From the NCBI RefSeq assembly GCF_907164915.1, contig NC_061864.1, positions 2,964,389 to 3,028,388 of the forward strand: a stretch of DNA of 64,000 nt, given 5' to 3'. The notes beneath the pieces are model-generated. The model saw only the letters and a program-made list of their open reading frames with translations. It was not told the origin of the DNA and searched no databases. The DNA is from Impatiens glandulifera. Lineage: Eukaryota; Streptophyta; Magnoliopsida; Ericales; Balsaminaceae. The position numbers were made by a program, and so were the translations under genes. This document shows positions 47,240 to 58,792 of the stretch, one piece after another (position 1 is the stretch's first letter; each line of letters begins with the position of its first letter).

Positions 47240-48253
47240 AAAATATATGTGATATTTATGACAAGTATAATAATAAATGGAGATTAACATTTACTTTTTC
47301 ATATTTCATCATTAATAAAGTCTTTTCATTTCGTATTCTACATTTATTACTCTTTATTTTTAGTCCTATAAATAGAACATGTATGGTATATTGTAAGATG
47401 ATACATTCGATAAGTAATAAAATTTCTCTTCCTTGACTCTCTTTTGTTCTTTGTATTATTCGTTTATAACACGTTATTAGCACAAGTCTCTCGTTTCCGA
47501 AACAAAGGCCAAGGCTCTCTCATTGTTCGTGGTAGTCAAATTTTGCACCTCATTTGCGAAAGCCAAATCGGTCAAGGTTGACAAAAGGTATCTTCGAAAA
47601 CCTTTCAAACTAATTTATTTTATCTCAAATTTCATGTTGAACTTCACGAAATTGAAGTTCATGGCTCTTGACATCACCGAAAAAATTACATTTCATGGAT
47701 TCTAGATACTGAAATTTATCAAGATAAGGCCAAAACAATAATTTTTCTTCGTCATCATTTTCACGAAGGTTTAAAAATTGAATATCTCACCGTGAAAGAT
47801 CCATTGATCCTATGGAACAATTTGAAATAAAGGTACGATCATTTGAAAACGATCATTCTTCCAAAAGCTCAATTTGAATGGCTTCATTTACGCCTTCAAG
47901 ATTTTAAATCGGTGAGTGAATATAATTTGGCGTTATTTTGGATTACTTCTAAACTCAAACTATGTGGAAAATTTATTTCTGATGGAGATATGTTAGAGAA
48001 AATATTTTTTACTTTTTATGTATCGAATGTGCTCCTGTAGCAACAGTATCGTGCAAAAGGATTTGAGAGCAGCAGTATCGTGTAAAAGGATTTCAAAAGT
48101 ATTCTGAATTGATATTGGTGGCCTATGGCAAACATCGAAGGGAGTACTATAAATATAATAATAAATGGATGATATGTTGTAAGGTGACCCATTCGATAAG
48201 TAATAAAAAAATTCTCTTGACTCTTTCTTGTTATTTGTATTATTCGTTTATAA
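47240..48253 (+). mobile_element. Decayed Ty1/copia retrotransposon with gag fragment
   Basis: A left LTR-like region to about 47472 carries a promoter-like cctataaatag near 47365, a cattcgataagtaataaaat block and the junction text gtttataacacgttattagc, familiar from plant copia elements. A gag remnant follows: fragments reading YLTVKDPLILWNNLK, then KTIILPKAQFEWLHLRLQDF, SVSEYNLALFWITSKLKLCG and DGDMLEKIFFTFYVSNVLL (47.77-48.04 kb). These are the UBN2-type copia Gag domain, broken by stops and frame changes, with no protease, integrase or reverse transcriptase. A short direct duplication of the cagtatcgtg(c/t)aaaaggatt text lies at about 48046-48092. The cattcgataagtaataaaa to tattattcgtttataa block returns at about 48188-48253 as a truncated right LTR. 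It is dead and internally deleted. Confidence 0.8.
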
Positions 48254-48649
48254 GAATATTTTAATATATTTTATTTTAATATATAATATAAAAATATTAT
48301 TTTATTTTAATTGTTTAAATATTATTAATTTTAATTATATATTTTATAAAATGAAGTAATTAATAAATTTAGAGAGTGAGAAATATAAAATTTAGTGGGT
48401 TAATTAACTATAAAGGTGCAATTAGTATATTAATTAATGAGTTAGGGAGAAAATGTATGTTTTTAGGAAATTGAATAATATAATGAATATTTTGAAAAAG
48501 ATTGAATAAAGGATGAACAGACATTAAGAGATGAAATGAGACTAATTTGTTACACTTTTATTAATTATTTTAATTAAATTATTAATTAAAATATTAAAAT
48601 ATTTTTTATTTTAAATTATTATTTATTATTTTATTATTACTGGAATTTA

Positions 48650-49145
48650 ACTTTGGAATCGAGCTGGACAACCCAACAACGTCCATCAACTGAACCATCC
48701 TTGAAGATTGATAAGAGGAACAACCAAATTCCAACACCCACAAACCCACGAAGTCGGTGCACCGTGCAGATTTGAAACAATCAATCTGTTCATTGTTCGA
48801 GATAATTGAGCTCGAACCAAATGTTCAGAACTTTTTCTATCAGGAGAAGAATGACTTTCCTCCGCTCTTGGGAGTTTTGTGGCCACAACAAAAACATCCC
48901 CTCTTATGCGGCGTAAGGAAAAATAAATAGAGTCTCCAGGTTTACATTGGTACAAAAGAACATAATACATTTCTCGGGCGAAGCGGACAGTAAAATCTAC
49001 GAAACCCTCACGGCTTTGGGTTCTATTGGAGGGCCAGTCAGGAGGTTCAGACCTAAGAAAAGATTTCCCTCAGAAAGAATCAATCGTGTCTTCCCAACGT
49101 GCCTCCGAGATTGGATATTCAATTTTAGAGAAAAAAATCGTTAGC
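48650..49145. other. Unidentified higher-complexity patch
   Basis: This stretch has clearly more balanced base composition than its neighbours and open frames of 94 codons (minus, 48970-48686) and 65 codons (plus, 48947-49144). I do not recognise either product, and neither has flanking splice signals that extend it convincingly. It is probably a captured or retroelement-derived fragment, but this is a guess. Confidence 0.3.
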
Positions 49146-49296
49146 CCCGTTAAATATACTAATAAATTTTAAGTCTTTTTATTTAAATAAATAAATCAAT
49201 CAAATTCTTCAAAATCATTGTTAATTATTATAATTTCTATTTCAAAATTTACAAATATATTTAAATTATTTTATTGTTTTTGTTACTATTTATATT

Positions 49297-49301
<5 letters not shown>

Positions 49302-49358
<57 letters not shown>
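49302..49358. repeat. (AT)n tract
   Basis: About 57 bp of AT dinucleotide in the spacer between the dioxygenase copies. Confidence 0.95.
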
Positions 49359-49363
<5 letters not shown>

Positions 49364-50363
49364 ATGTTGGTAAAATATATAAAATTTAGAATATGAGCTT
49401 GAAGTCTACAATCAATTAATTAGTCATAATCTCTTATATAAAATTATTTTACTTGAATTATTTAATAAATTAATATGTTTAAAATGTAGGCCTTTTTGGA
49501 TCTAAAATATTTGAATAAAAAATATTTTTTAGTAAAAATATTTAAATAATATTAATATGTAATAATAAAATAAAAAATAATAATTTAAAATAAATAATAT
49601 TTTAATATTTTAATTATTGAATTGAATTAGTCATTGTATTAGAGGAAGTAGAATGATATTTTTTATTTTTAAAATAAGATATATGTTTAATATTCGCTCC
49701 TGTCTTTCGATTTAGAACTTAGAGGTGAGGGGGCAGAATTCTCCATTTATCTTTTATTTATTAATTTTATTTTGTTGTTATTAAGCCTATAATTTATTTA
49801 AAATATTGAATATTAAGACTATTTTTATTTTCAAACTTATTTTTGGGGTAAGTAAAAAGTTATTTTTATAATATTTTTCTATACTTTTTCTTTTATAACT
49901 TTTTAATATCACCACATATACTTTACAATATTATAAATTACATCACAATATTTTAATATTATTTGATAAAACAAACATTATTAAAAAAATAAACATCATT
50001 AAATATCGTTCATTATTATAATTTTTTAACATTATTTTAATTTTTTTTAACATTATTATAATCTTTTAATATTATTATATTTTTTTATTATAATTTTTTT
50101 AAGTATTATTATAAATTTATGTTATATAAAAATATTATATAAATAAATTAAATTTTATAAATAAATTTTATCAATAAGTTTTATCTAAATTAAGTCTAGA
50201 GGTTAAATTTGCACAGAGAAGAAGGAAAAGGGCAAAAACCTCATTTTAAGTTTGGCTATTGATATTGGTCGGAGATTATATAAGTATATGCATACCACTA
50301 TTTAATATTCCATGTATCAAAAGTGTTAAAATATATTGTAATAATTTAAGTATATAAATCTTT

Positions 50364-50385
50364 TATATATCTATATATATATATA

Positions 50386-50430
<45 letters not shown>
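50364..50430. repeat. Interrupted (AT)n tract with tatc units
   Basis: An AT dinucleotide tract interrupted by two atatctata steps, about 260 bp downstream of the stop codon of dioxygenase copy B. Confidence 0.95.
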
Positions 50431-50433
<3 letters not shown>

Positions 50434-50687
50434 GCTTATTTTGTTTGCTTGTTTTAATTTATTATTTAAAATTAAATTTAAAGATGATTGGCTCACATTC
50501 CACCAAATTAGTATTCCAAATATTTGTACATATTATTGCCTCCATGATTGCATGTCATTTGGTTGAGATCAAAACAAACACCAGACATTTTTACTTAGGA
50601 CAAAAAAGTCCTGAACTTTAGAAAAGTGCCAAGTTGACCCAAAAGAACAAGATTTGAAAGGATCTGAGCTATATAATAAGGTTGAAA

Positions 50688-53556
50688 TTAATTTGGTATG
50701 GAGAAGAAAGCTCCATGAAAGCCATAAGGCACCCTCTGAGGCAGTGTGATTTTGGCAACAGGTTCTGAAACCATGTTTTTTGCATCGATTATGTGAACCT
50801 ACATAAGAACAATTTTATGACTGCTAAGCAAGCTTTAATGCAGATTAATAGTGTTATAAAATGATGTAACTTACTTTGGACAAATTTGTTAATTCATTAT
50901 GAACAAAACAGACAATCCATCCATCATCTTCATCAATATTATTACCACCTTCTTCCTTACTAACAAATGCACTTCCACTGCAGAATATGCCTTCTCCGAA
51001 TTTGTGAATCTCCATCTTTGTTAACCCATTATTATTCTCATTATGCTGCATACAATCACCATTCATGATCAACCTCACAAAATCATAAGAGAAAGAAGCA
51101 GATGAGATCGAAACAGAGTATTATTACATGAGAATTGGACTTATAAGAAGCTTCTTCTTCAAAGTGCAGTTTAGCTATACCACCATATTTCATATTACCT
51201 GTGCAAATTTTTGTTAATATATCATCTCATCTCTGCTGAAAAGATTATCAATATAGATCATAGCTAGAAGAGAAAGAGAGAAAATAATACCAGAAATAGA
51301 GCTTGCTAAAGAATCAATGACTTGGGCATATGCATACTTATGTTTAAGACCTGTAAAACTTGGATTTACCATCGGGAAGTCAATTGAGAAATCAGTCCCA
51401 GACAGATACCTCTCCTCAACTCCTCCAGTTTCCATATTTAATCTCCATTCATATGCTCGAGTGAAGAATTTTCCATCCATATGTGAATAATCATCGTTAG
51501 GAAACACTTCTTCTTTCATTCCCACATGTTTGTATCCCCTCGAGAACCATTCATGCTTTCTTTCTCCCCTTTCAGGCCCCGGCAGCACTGATGCCTCAGC
51601 CCTGCATCCTCTTACTACAACCTGTTAATTAATTCCATGATCATGTTAATTAAGTTGTCATCAAAGTTTCCTTTCTTTATATAAACATGAAAGTAACATA
51701 CCTCATTACCGTCTTCAAAGCAGTTGATTATATGTAAAGTGCATTGTGTCTTAACATCAAACCACTTCACAGAATCTGCATCTCCGTAGCGTGGCATCAC
51801 CCCTATTCTTGCATACCCTTCACTGTCATACTTTATCAACCTTCATCAATACCACCCAGAAAATATAATTAAGTATTAAGGACATTTAAATGTGAGAAAT
51901 AAAGATGGGTATAATGAATAGAACACTTACGGTCCTCCTTTCATTAGCCTTTTTATGCTTAACAATAAAGGGAAATCCATGATAACATTGTACCTTTTAA
52001 TACAAATTAACAAACAAAGATTATAAGTGAACTACATACTAATAATGTTTGTGAATCATGAATTATCTCATGGTAAAGAAATGATCTTTACTTTTGGGTT
52101 ATCCCCATCTCATGGATCAATGGAGATCTGCTTAGCTTAAGATCCACCTTATGCACCATTCTCTCCCCATCCGCTGATCACATAATAATGCATATTATTT
52201 GGAGATCAATTCAGATGATTTTGTGTTTTTATTGATTATAACAAAAATCAAATAACCCAAGATCAAACAAGCTTACCAGAGATAACTCCAACTTCAAAAA
52301 ATGGTTTGATTGCTTCTACTCCCATTATGACCAATTCTCCACTTCCTGGAGCTTTCTGTGTTAATTTCTCAATTTCATGAGACTAACTTTGAGTGATTAT
52401 ACAGATTAATTATACAGATTGTGACCTACTTTGGGATGACTGGTAAAAGGTCTCTTCCAGGCTCCATTGACATCCCATTCATCGCGTGTTTGCAGTGTTA
52501 AAACGTCGATCTCTTGAGGCAAGTGATTCTCTGAGATGGCATATAGTTTTCCAGAGTGTTCAAATATGTTTGTGTTGCTCAGCAGTTTATTGATCATGCC
52601 AAACCTCAACTGCATACCCACAAAAAATATCTACCTTTTAAATAATATTTTATTTGATTAAGTTTAGAATTGATTATCATAATTGTTTGTCTCACCAGAT
52701 TAAGGAAATGAGCAGCCATGACAGAAGGAGAATCTCCTTCAATAGCTGGAAGGAAACCAGGCCTGTTTCTTTCCGTTTCTAGCTTGAACGTCTCGGATTC
52801 TACGTACTTGTTCTTGTAGGAAACTGTCCAATCCCCATTGGGGTCCTTGTGAAAATAGACAGCATGAAGCATTCCTTCTCCTTCCACCCAGATGCAGCTT
52901 GATCTTCCAAGAAACGATTCTGTCGACTTTAGTCCTCCAAAGAGAGGATTAGAGCCTGCAATTAATTCAGAATCAACTCCCCAAGTTGTATGAACAGATA
53001 ATAAAATAGAATCATAATTACCATTTCTTATGTACACTCCCTCTGGAAAATCTATAGGAATTCCCCCTTCATCACAAGAAACTTCAATGGGTCCTCCAAG
53101 TTCTTCCACCGGAGCAAAGTTCTTCTGCGTTGTCGCAAAAAAGAATTTACATTCCAAACGATAAGTAGTTTTAAGTTATTGGTTTCTGAGTTTTTGAAGG
53201 ACCTGAGAAGGGAGCAAAGGTTGATCAACAAATTGAAACAAGGAATCAACTAATGAATCCAACATTCTTGAGGAGATTTTCTTGAAAATGATTCCTGGGA
53301 AGTTGATGATGTTAATAAGCTTCAATGGTGCCTGCTCAAACTCTTTCATCAGTGGCTGCAAATTTAATCAATATTATACATCAATCATGTATATGTTTAT
53401 ATTTATATAAATTCAAAGATTAATTCTAGCAATATATATATACATTACCTTGGTCGAAGAGAGGAGAGGGGATCTGTGGTGATGATCAGATCTTTGTGAT
53501 TGATCATGGAGGGAAGAAGATAACTTGATCTGACAAGCAAAAGATGAAGATGCCAT
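50688..53556 (-). CDS. Carotenoid cleavage dioxygenase, zaxinone-synthase-like, copy B
   Basis: This is a complete tandem paralogue of the copy at 43.0-45.8 kb, in the same orientation. Thirteen coding exons join in frame: 53556-53449, 53355-53203, 53124-53022, 52955-52696, 52609-52430, 52355-52277, 52173-52092, 51993-51931, 51840-51702, 51621-51291, 51198-51128, 51045-50875 and 50798-50688, giving 616 aa. Ten of 13 exons have the same length as in copy A; exons 1, 4 and 12 differ by one codon each. The iron ligands are kept ([26 protein letters not shown]), as are [32 protein letters not shown] and [15 protein letters not shown]. Differences cluster in the linker after SRGYKH, where copy A has SRGFKN, in a His-rich stretch near the N-terminus (RSDHHHRSP) and in exon 11. 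The substrate is inferred only from family. Both copies look functional. Confidence 0.88.
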
Positions 53557-53602
53557 AGCTTCCTTATTGAGTTTGGTCTTTAATTTCAATATGTTTGAAA
53601 GC

Positions 53603-53611
53603 TTTTTTATA
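53603..53611 (-). promoter_or_regulatory. TATA box of dioxygenase copy B
   Basis: On the minus strand CTATAAAAAA lies about 50 bp upstream of the ATG at 53556, the same arrangement as in copy A. Confidence 0.55.
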
Positions 53612-54007
53612 GTATGAAAGAAGAATAAGACATTGATTCTTTCTATCAAACTTCCCTGGTGCCAACTGAATGGAGACAAAAAAAAAATTAATTCAAAATG
53701 ATTTCATATCCCACCCACCCACCGGTTGTCTTGTCTTCGTACTTCAACTTAAGGTATTTTTCATAGGAATCGAATACGAAACATTTACTCTTTTCTCTTG
53801 AACCATATACAGAGTATATTCTTATTAATTATGTGTAACTTAAGAAATGGATAGCAATAGTTAGGAACCTTTAGGAATATTTCTTAAAATTCAATACAAA
53901 GACCAAAATTATTATAGTCTATATAATATTATACAAATAGTATAAACTATACAGATCCAACAAAGTGTGTGAAAGAATCTTTTCCCAGTTCCCAAGAGGA
54001 AGGAGAC

Positions 54008-54077
54008 AAATTACTTCTGGTGGCCCTATGTTCCAAGAAGAAAAAAATTACTTCTGGTGGCCCTATGTTCGAAGAAA
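54008..54077. repeat. Tandem duplication, unit about 38 bp
   Basis: The text attacttctggtggcccta with its following tgttc(c/g)aagaa occurs twice in direct succession. The second copy ends just before the MITE at 54086. Confidence 0.9.
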
Positions 54078-54085
54078 AAAAACTC

Positions 54086-54313
54086 GGCCTTGTTTGTTTT
54101 TTAAAAAATTAAGAGAGAGAAAAATAATGATTATTTTTGATAAAAAAACTTAAAAGATATTTATATATATAAATAAAATATAAAATAATAATTTAAAATA
54201 AAGAATATTTTAATATTTTGATTAATGAAATAAGGAATATGATTGGTGAAAAGTAATTGATTTGAAAATTGATTTAAAAAAAATTAAAATAAAAACCTAT
54301 AACAAACAAGGCC
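54086..54313. mobile_element. MITE with 13-bp perfect terminal inverted repeats
   Basis: The element starts ggccttgtttgtt and ends aacaaacaaggcc, a perfect 13-bp inverted pair bounding 228 bp of AT-rich non-coding DNA. ggccttgtt-type ends are familiar from plant hAT-like MITEs. I cannot read a clear target-site duplication. Confidence 0.8.
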
Positions 54314-54794
54314 TTAAATTATTCATCAACCACTACCTCTGATTGGTCTAAACAATCATGAAAATAATAAAAAAAAATAAACAAAAAAAAAACATCAGCA
54401 CAATGCACTAGATTTGACCTTGATTAACCATTATTGTATTCTATCATCTATAGCAACAAAATTGCTATTTTGCCCTCATTCTTTTCTGCCATCATCATCT
54501 ATTGCAAAATAAATATCTTTAAAAAACAAACAAATAAAAACAACAAAATTCAAGCCAACTTCTTGAAGTTAGCAACTACTTTCATACAATTATATAATTT
54601 GTTTATAGGGAACAAATCCTTCCTTCTACTACACTGAGGTGCCAAAGGAAAGATCACGATTCAAATACAACTAAAAGAGAGTTTTGTTACTCTTAACCAT
54701 AATGCTACAATCATCACTTGCCCATAATCTTCCTCAATTGAGCCCATATACTGTTTGAAGTCGAACTATATAGAGAGAGAACTCATGCAGCCTT

Positions 54795-57708
54795 TTAAGA
54801 GTCATTTGTGACTTGCTGTTGTAGGTTTCTCCTGAGAAAATCAGACAGCTTTGCGCTAGCAGAACGCCCTTGATCCAGACATCGAAAATAGTCCTCCACT
54901 GCAAAACCGCACAAATTGAACACAACACACATAAATGAAATAAATTAATGTTTTTATGTGTATTATTCACACACAAAAATAATGCCTCGACATTTTATAG
55001 ATAAAAGCAATCTTACTTCCATGGTGATATAACAAACAAAAGATATCATTGTGATGGGAGTACCTAACATTGCACCATGTGTAGTGGATGTAATGATGCC
55101 ATGCTCCGTTTTTTCGCCTTCTGCCTTAGATTCTTTTGGATTGATGGACTGATTCGAGTTGGGGAAAACCAAGCTTACAAAAGCTTTTGTTTCCTGTCAT
55201 TAATTCATGTTATAAAAGACAATACTAAAAAAGAAAAATAGTATCATAAAATAAATAAATCATCAGATTTTTTTTTTTCCGGAAAGTGGCAGATTTAAGC
55301 CTTCAGTGTTCAATCCTAATGCAATTTCCACAAAAAAGTTGTTTTTAATAAGTTTCAATGTCAATAGAATGTACAGAAGAAGTGCGACAAAGCTAACTAA
55401 ATTATTTAATATTTTCTTCTTTACTTTCTGTTGGACTAATTGAGGTGATAGTCCTCAACTATAAACAGACACAAATAAATCAAGAAGGAAAAAAGGAAAA
55501 CCTGCTCCTCGACCCTGCTTGGATCCAGCAACACGTTTCCATTTTCAGTTAGACAGCAACATACAGCGACTAAACAGCAAGAAAAGAATAATTAATCAAA
55601 TAAGTTTCAAAAGCATAAAAATATCCATGTTTAGTGATGACTATTATATACCGGCAAGATTTTTCAGTGGAATTCCAGCATCTACAAGTGCTGCACATGT
55701 TGCATTTATGGCACATGGGAGAAGCTGGTGATTTCAGTTAAGGACAACTAATTGTAGTTAATGTGAAATACAAAAAAAAAAATCTTGATATTACCATCAT
55801 TGATGAACAGGCATATTTATACACTAGAAAGCACACTTGATGTAAAACATAAAACTTCCTCTTAGAAACAATAAAAGTATGGAGATTAACCCACCTTATA
55901 TTTGATATACTGTTTTATCACTCCATTGAGAAAAAAATGATTGATAAAAATTATGCCAACGATACACAGGATAAAACCAAGAACAAACTGAAAATAACTG
56001 GTTGATATGATGAAACACAATAGTCCACACATTACTCATCAAGTTGGGGACCACTATTTAGGTTTTTAGCAATGAGGCGGCTATTAAACAAGAATTTAGT
56101 AAGGAGACCCTGTTGCTAGTTTAGAGATTAGTGTTAGAGTAAATCTAGTAAAGAGGACTCACACAGCAGCTAGTCTTTCATGAGAAGTCTAGTCTCCAAT
56201 AAACTAACTAGTCATACCATTAACATAGAAGTGAGCGAGTGAAGAATGTAATTAGGATTATGAGTTGTTCTTGATAACTCAGAAATTAACACATTTCAGA
56301 AAGAAAACTGAGTATGAAGGATACAGCACCATCATCATCAACAACCTACAGTGCAACAACTTTTATTAGTCTACGGCATCAGTTACAAATTTCAATGTTA
56401 ATGAAAAGATAAAGCTATAACCATAAATTATAAATAAATAAAATATCATCAAGTTTACAATTAATTAATAAAAGCCCCACTTGCGTAACAGCTGAAACTA
56501 TAACTTGGTATTTCAAGATAAAGTTCCTAACTTTCAGCTCCTAATGCACAGAAGACTAAAAGAGAAAAAAATAAAGCTACAAGCATGCCTAAATGAAAGA
56601 AACAGAGGATAATTCTATCATCAAAAGAAGACAAAAAAAATAACTTTAAATGATCCATACTTGTTTATTGAAAGCTAATACAGGAGAAAAAACTGTAGTA
56701 AACACTTCTTGGAACTGAGTACTAGTTCTTGTATCAACCAAAAGAAACCACTACTGCTTCTAGCTAGCTCAAACATTATTAGAAGAGTTCCAACATAAAT
56801 GCAAATTACATTCAAAATAGTTGAAACTGTTATGATCATTAGAAGAAAGACTTGGAAGCTTGCATTTCTAAGGAAAAAAAATAGAATCATGAGTTGTTTA
56901 AGTATCCCATAATAGCACCAACTCCATTGCATTACCATATCAGTTAAAAGAGGTCGCAGGATATTTCCATATCAATTAAACTCACTTGAACAATTATAGA
57001 TGTTGTTGTATTTGGGTTGACATTCAAAACACATATGCTTCGCACTGTTCTCTCTAGCATCATCTCATACTCCTTTTCAGCTTTTCCTGACAACCAATAG
57101 AATTTACTCACAATTAGATCAAAATGACCTAAAATTTTTGAACTCCCAACAACTATGCTTATTTGCACATGTAATTTAATGGCAATCACACACAGACAAT
57201 TATAATTACAATGGAAGCAGGAGGTTGCTATGTGTCCTGTTATTATAAATTGGGCTGATTCTACCTATAATGCGGTATTCTTAAGTTAGAAAAGTGCATA
57301 AAAACCAAAACAACTCACCACTCTGGCCAGTTTTAGGCTTCCAGATGACCTCAAAACAAGGTTTTTCAGGGTTCTCATTCTTTTTCGTTCCCCCTTTTGG
57401 GCCATAAACTGCAGCAAGAACCTTCGTGCCCCCTAAAATAGAGTGGGAAATTAGTTATCTTTTCCCATCAACAACAATCTTCAAAGAAAATTTTCTCATT
57501 CAAAAATAAAAATAAAAAATCATTAGTGGGTGAATTAAAATGGATGCGGATGCACAAATTATCGGGAAATGCATTAGCAAGTAGGAAAAGAGATTTACGA
57601 ACCTTGAGACCAACTCGCGGAGCCATGTGCCCGGTTGAGGATGCCGCGGGTGCAGGCGAGTGACCTCAACTGATTTGGTTTACGACCGTCTGCTCTATTC
57701 GATTCCAT
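54795..57708 (-). CDS. RRP46: Exosome complex component RRP46
   Basis: RRP46 is one of the six RNase PH-like ring subunits of the RNA exosome, which trims and degrades RNA 3' ends. Eight coding exons join in frame: 57708-57603, 57432-57319, 57086-56986, 56345-56325, 55724-55652, 55569-55502, 55193-55064 and 54898-54795, giving 238 aa, essentially the Arabidopsis length. The start MESNRADGRKPNQLR carries the DGR block of RNase PH proteins. HGSASWSQGGTKVLAAVYGP, EKEYEMMLERTVRSI, LLPCAINATCAALVDAGIPL and LTENGNVLLDPSRVEEQ follow. Exon 4 is only 21 nt and encodes VVDDDGA. It is needed to keep the VVxDDG-LLPCAINA block and has clean splice sites (TGTAG| and GCT|GTAT). The role is structural in most eukaryotes, from family knowledge. 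Confidence 0.95.
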
Positions 57709-58725
57709 TCCTTCTCCTCTGTTTCTGATCCTCCGCCGTTCGAACCACTATCTCACAATTCAAAAAGATTGAGAGGGACTCTGAATTCGCAATTGCAGTG
57801 GGAAAATGCTCAGCCGCGAAACTCTATATTGCGCAGGGTTTTGGGGTTTAGGGTTTAACTACTCTTTCAATTTTAATTGGATCCGACTCAACTTTCTTTT
57901 TTCTTTTTGCTTAACATAAAAAAAATTACAGCGTCTTTTAACATTTCTCTATAATCTTTAATTTATTTTATTTCCAAAATCTATTATTATTAATTTTTTT
58001 TAATTACAAATAAGTAGACACTAACCACGTAATAACTATCTTCTCTTCAATTTAAAATGTTCTTAATAAAAAAATTAATCTCTTAAATATTAATTTTTTT
58101 TTGAATTCTAACTTAAAGATCTAGTGAATTTTTATTCTATACTTATCAAAAAAAAATATCATTGGATATTAGTTATTTTTTTATTTGAATTTTTTTTATA
58201 TTGTAATTTTATTCTTAATAGTGGTTGATGTTTGATTGTCCTCTTTAAAGTTATAACAATGTTTAATTTTATAATTGATACATTTGAGATAAATTAACAC
58301 TTCTTAATTTATTTAATTTTAATTTGAGCAAACAATCTAAATCTTTACTCTAAATTTAGCAATTTGATTTTATCTTATTTTTGTGACCAAAATTTACTTT
58401 TTTAAAAGCAGCCTAATTTACCGATGAAAACACCCACTTATAACTTATAAGCTTCATTTTTTTATACCTAAACTAAGATATTATACTATAAAAATGTAAA
58501 CATTAAAGTTGTTGAATTGAATGTAGAAGACTAGAAGTATTAATCAATTGGGTTTATAAAAATAATCTATATAATTGAATATTTACTTAAACCACGTAAT
58601 AAGATATAGTAAGTTCTAAATATATTAGAATATATAGATTAAATATCAAAATTCATATTTAAGAGATTATTTCAAATTTGAATTTCACTAAAAACACTTT
58701 AAATTAATCAAAGTGTCACAAATAT

Positions 58726-58729
<4 letters not shown>

Positions 58730-58789
<60 letters not shown>
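58730..58789. repeat. (AT)n tract
   Basis: About 60 bp of AT dinucleotide in spacer DNA. Confidence 0.95.

Positions 58790-58792
<3 letters not shown>

Larger units (their letters stand above)
45769..50687. other. Spacer between the two carotenoid dioxygenase copies
   Basis: About 4.9 kb of AT-rich DNA without an intact gene. It contains a decayed copia fragment (47.24-48.25 kb), an unidentified higher-complexity patch (48.65-49.15 kb), two long (AT)n tracts, and AT-rich text near 49.56-49.63 kb that recurs inside the MITE at 54.1-54.3 kb. Confidence 0.7.
53557..54794. other. Spacer between dioxygenase copy B and RRP46
   Basis: It contains the copy B promoter and leader, a short tandem duplication at 54.01-54.08 kb, a MITE at 54.09-54.31 kb and the presumed RRP46 3' untranslated region near 54.6-54.8 kb. 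No further gene is supported. Confidence 0.7.

Noticed and set aside
42989..53556. A biosynthetic gene cluster joining VTE1, the dioxygenases and the transporter
   Set aside because: The genes act in different pathways, are separated by unrelated housekeeping genes and lie on different strands. Proximity alone does not support a cluster.
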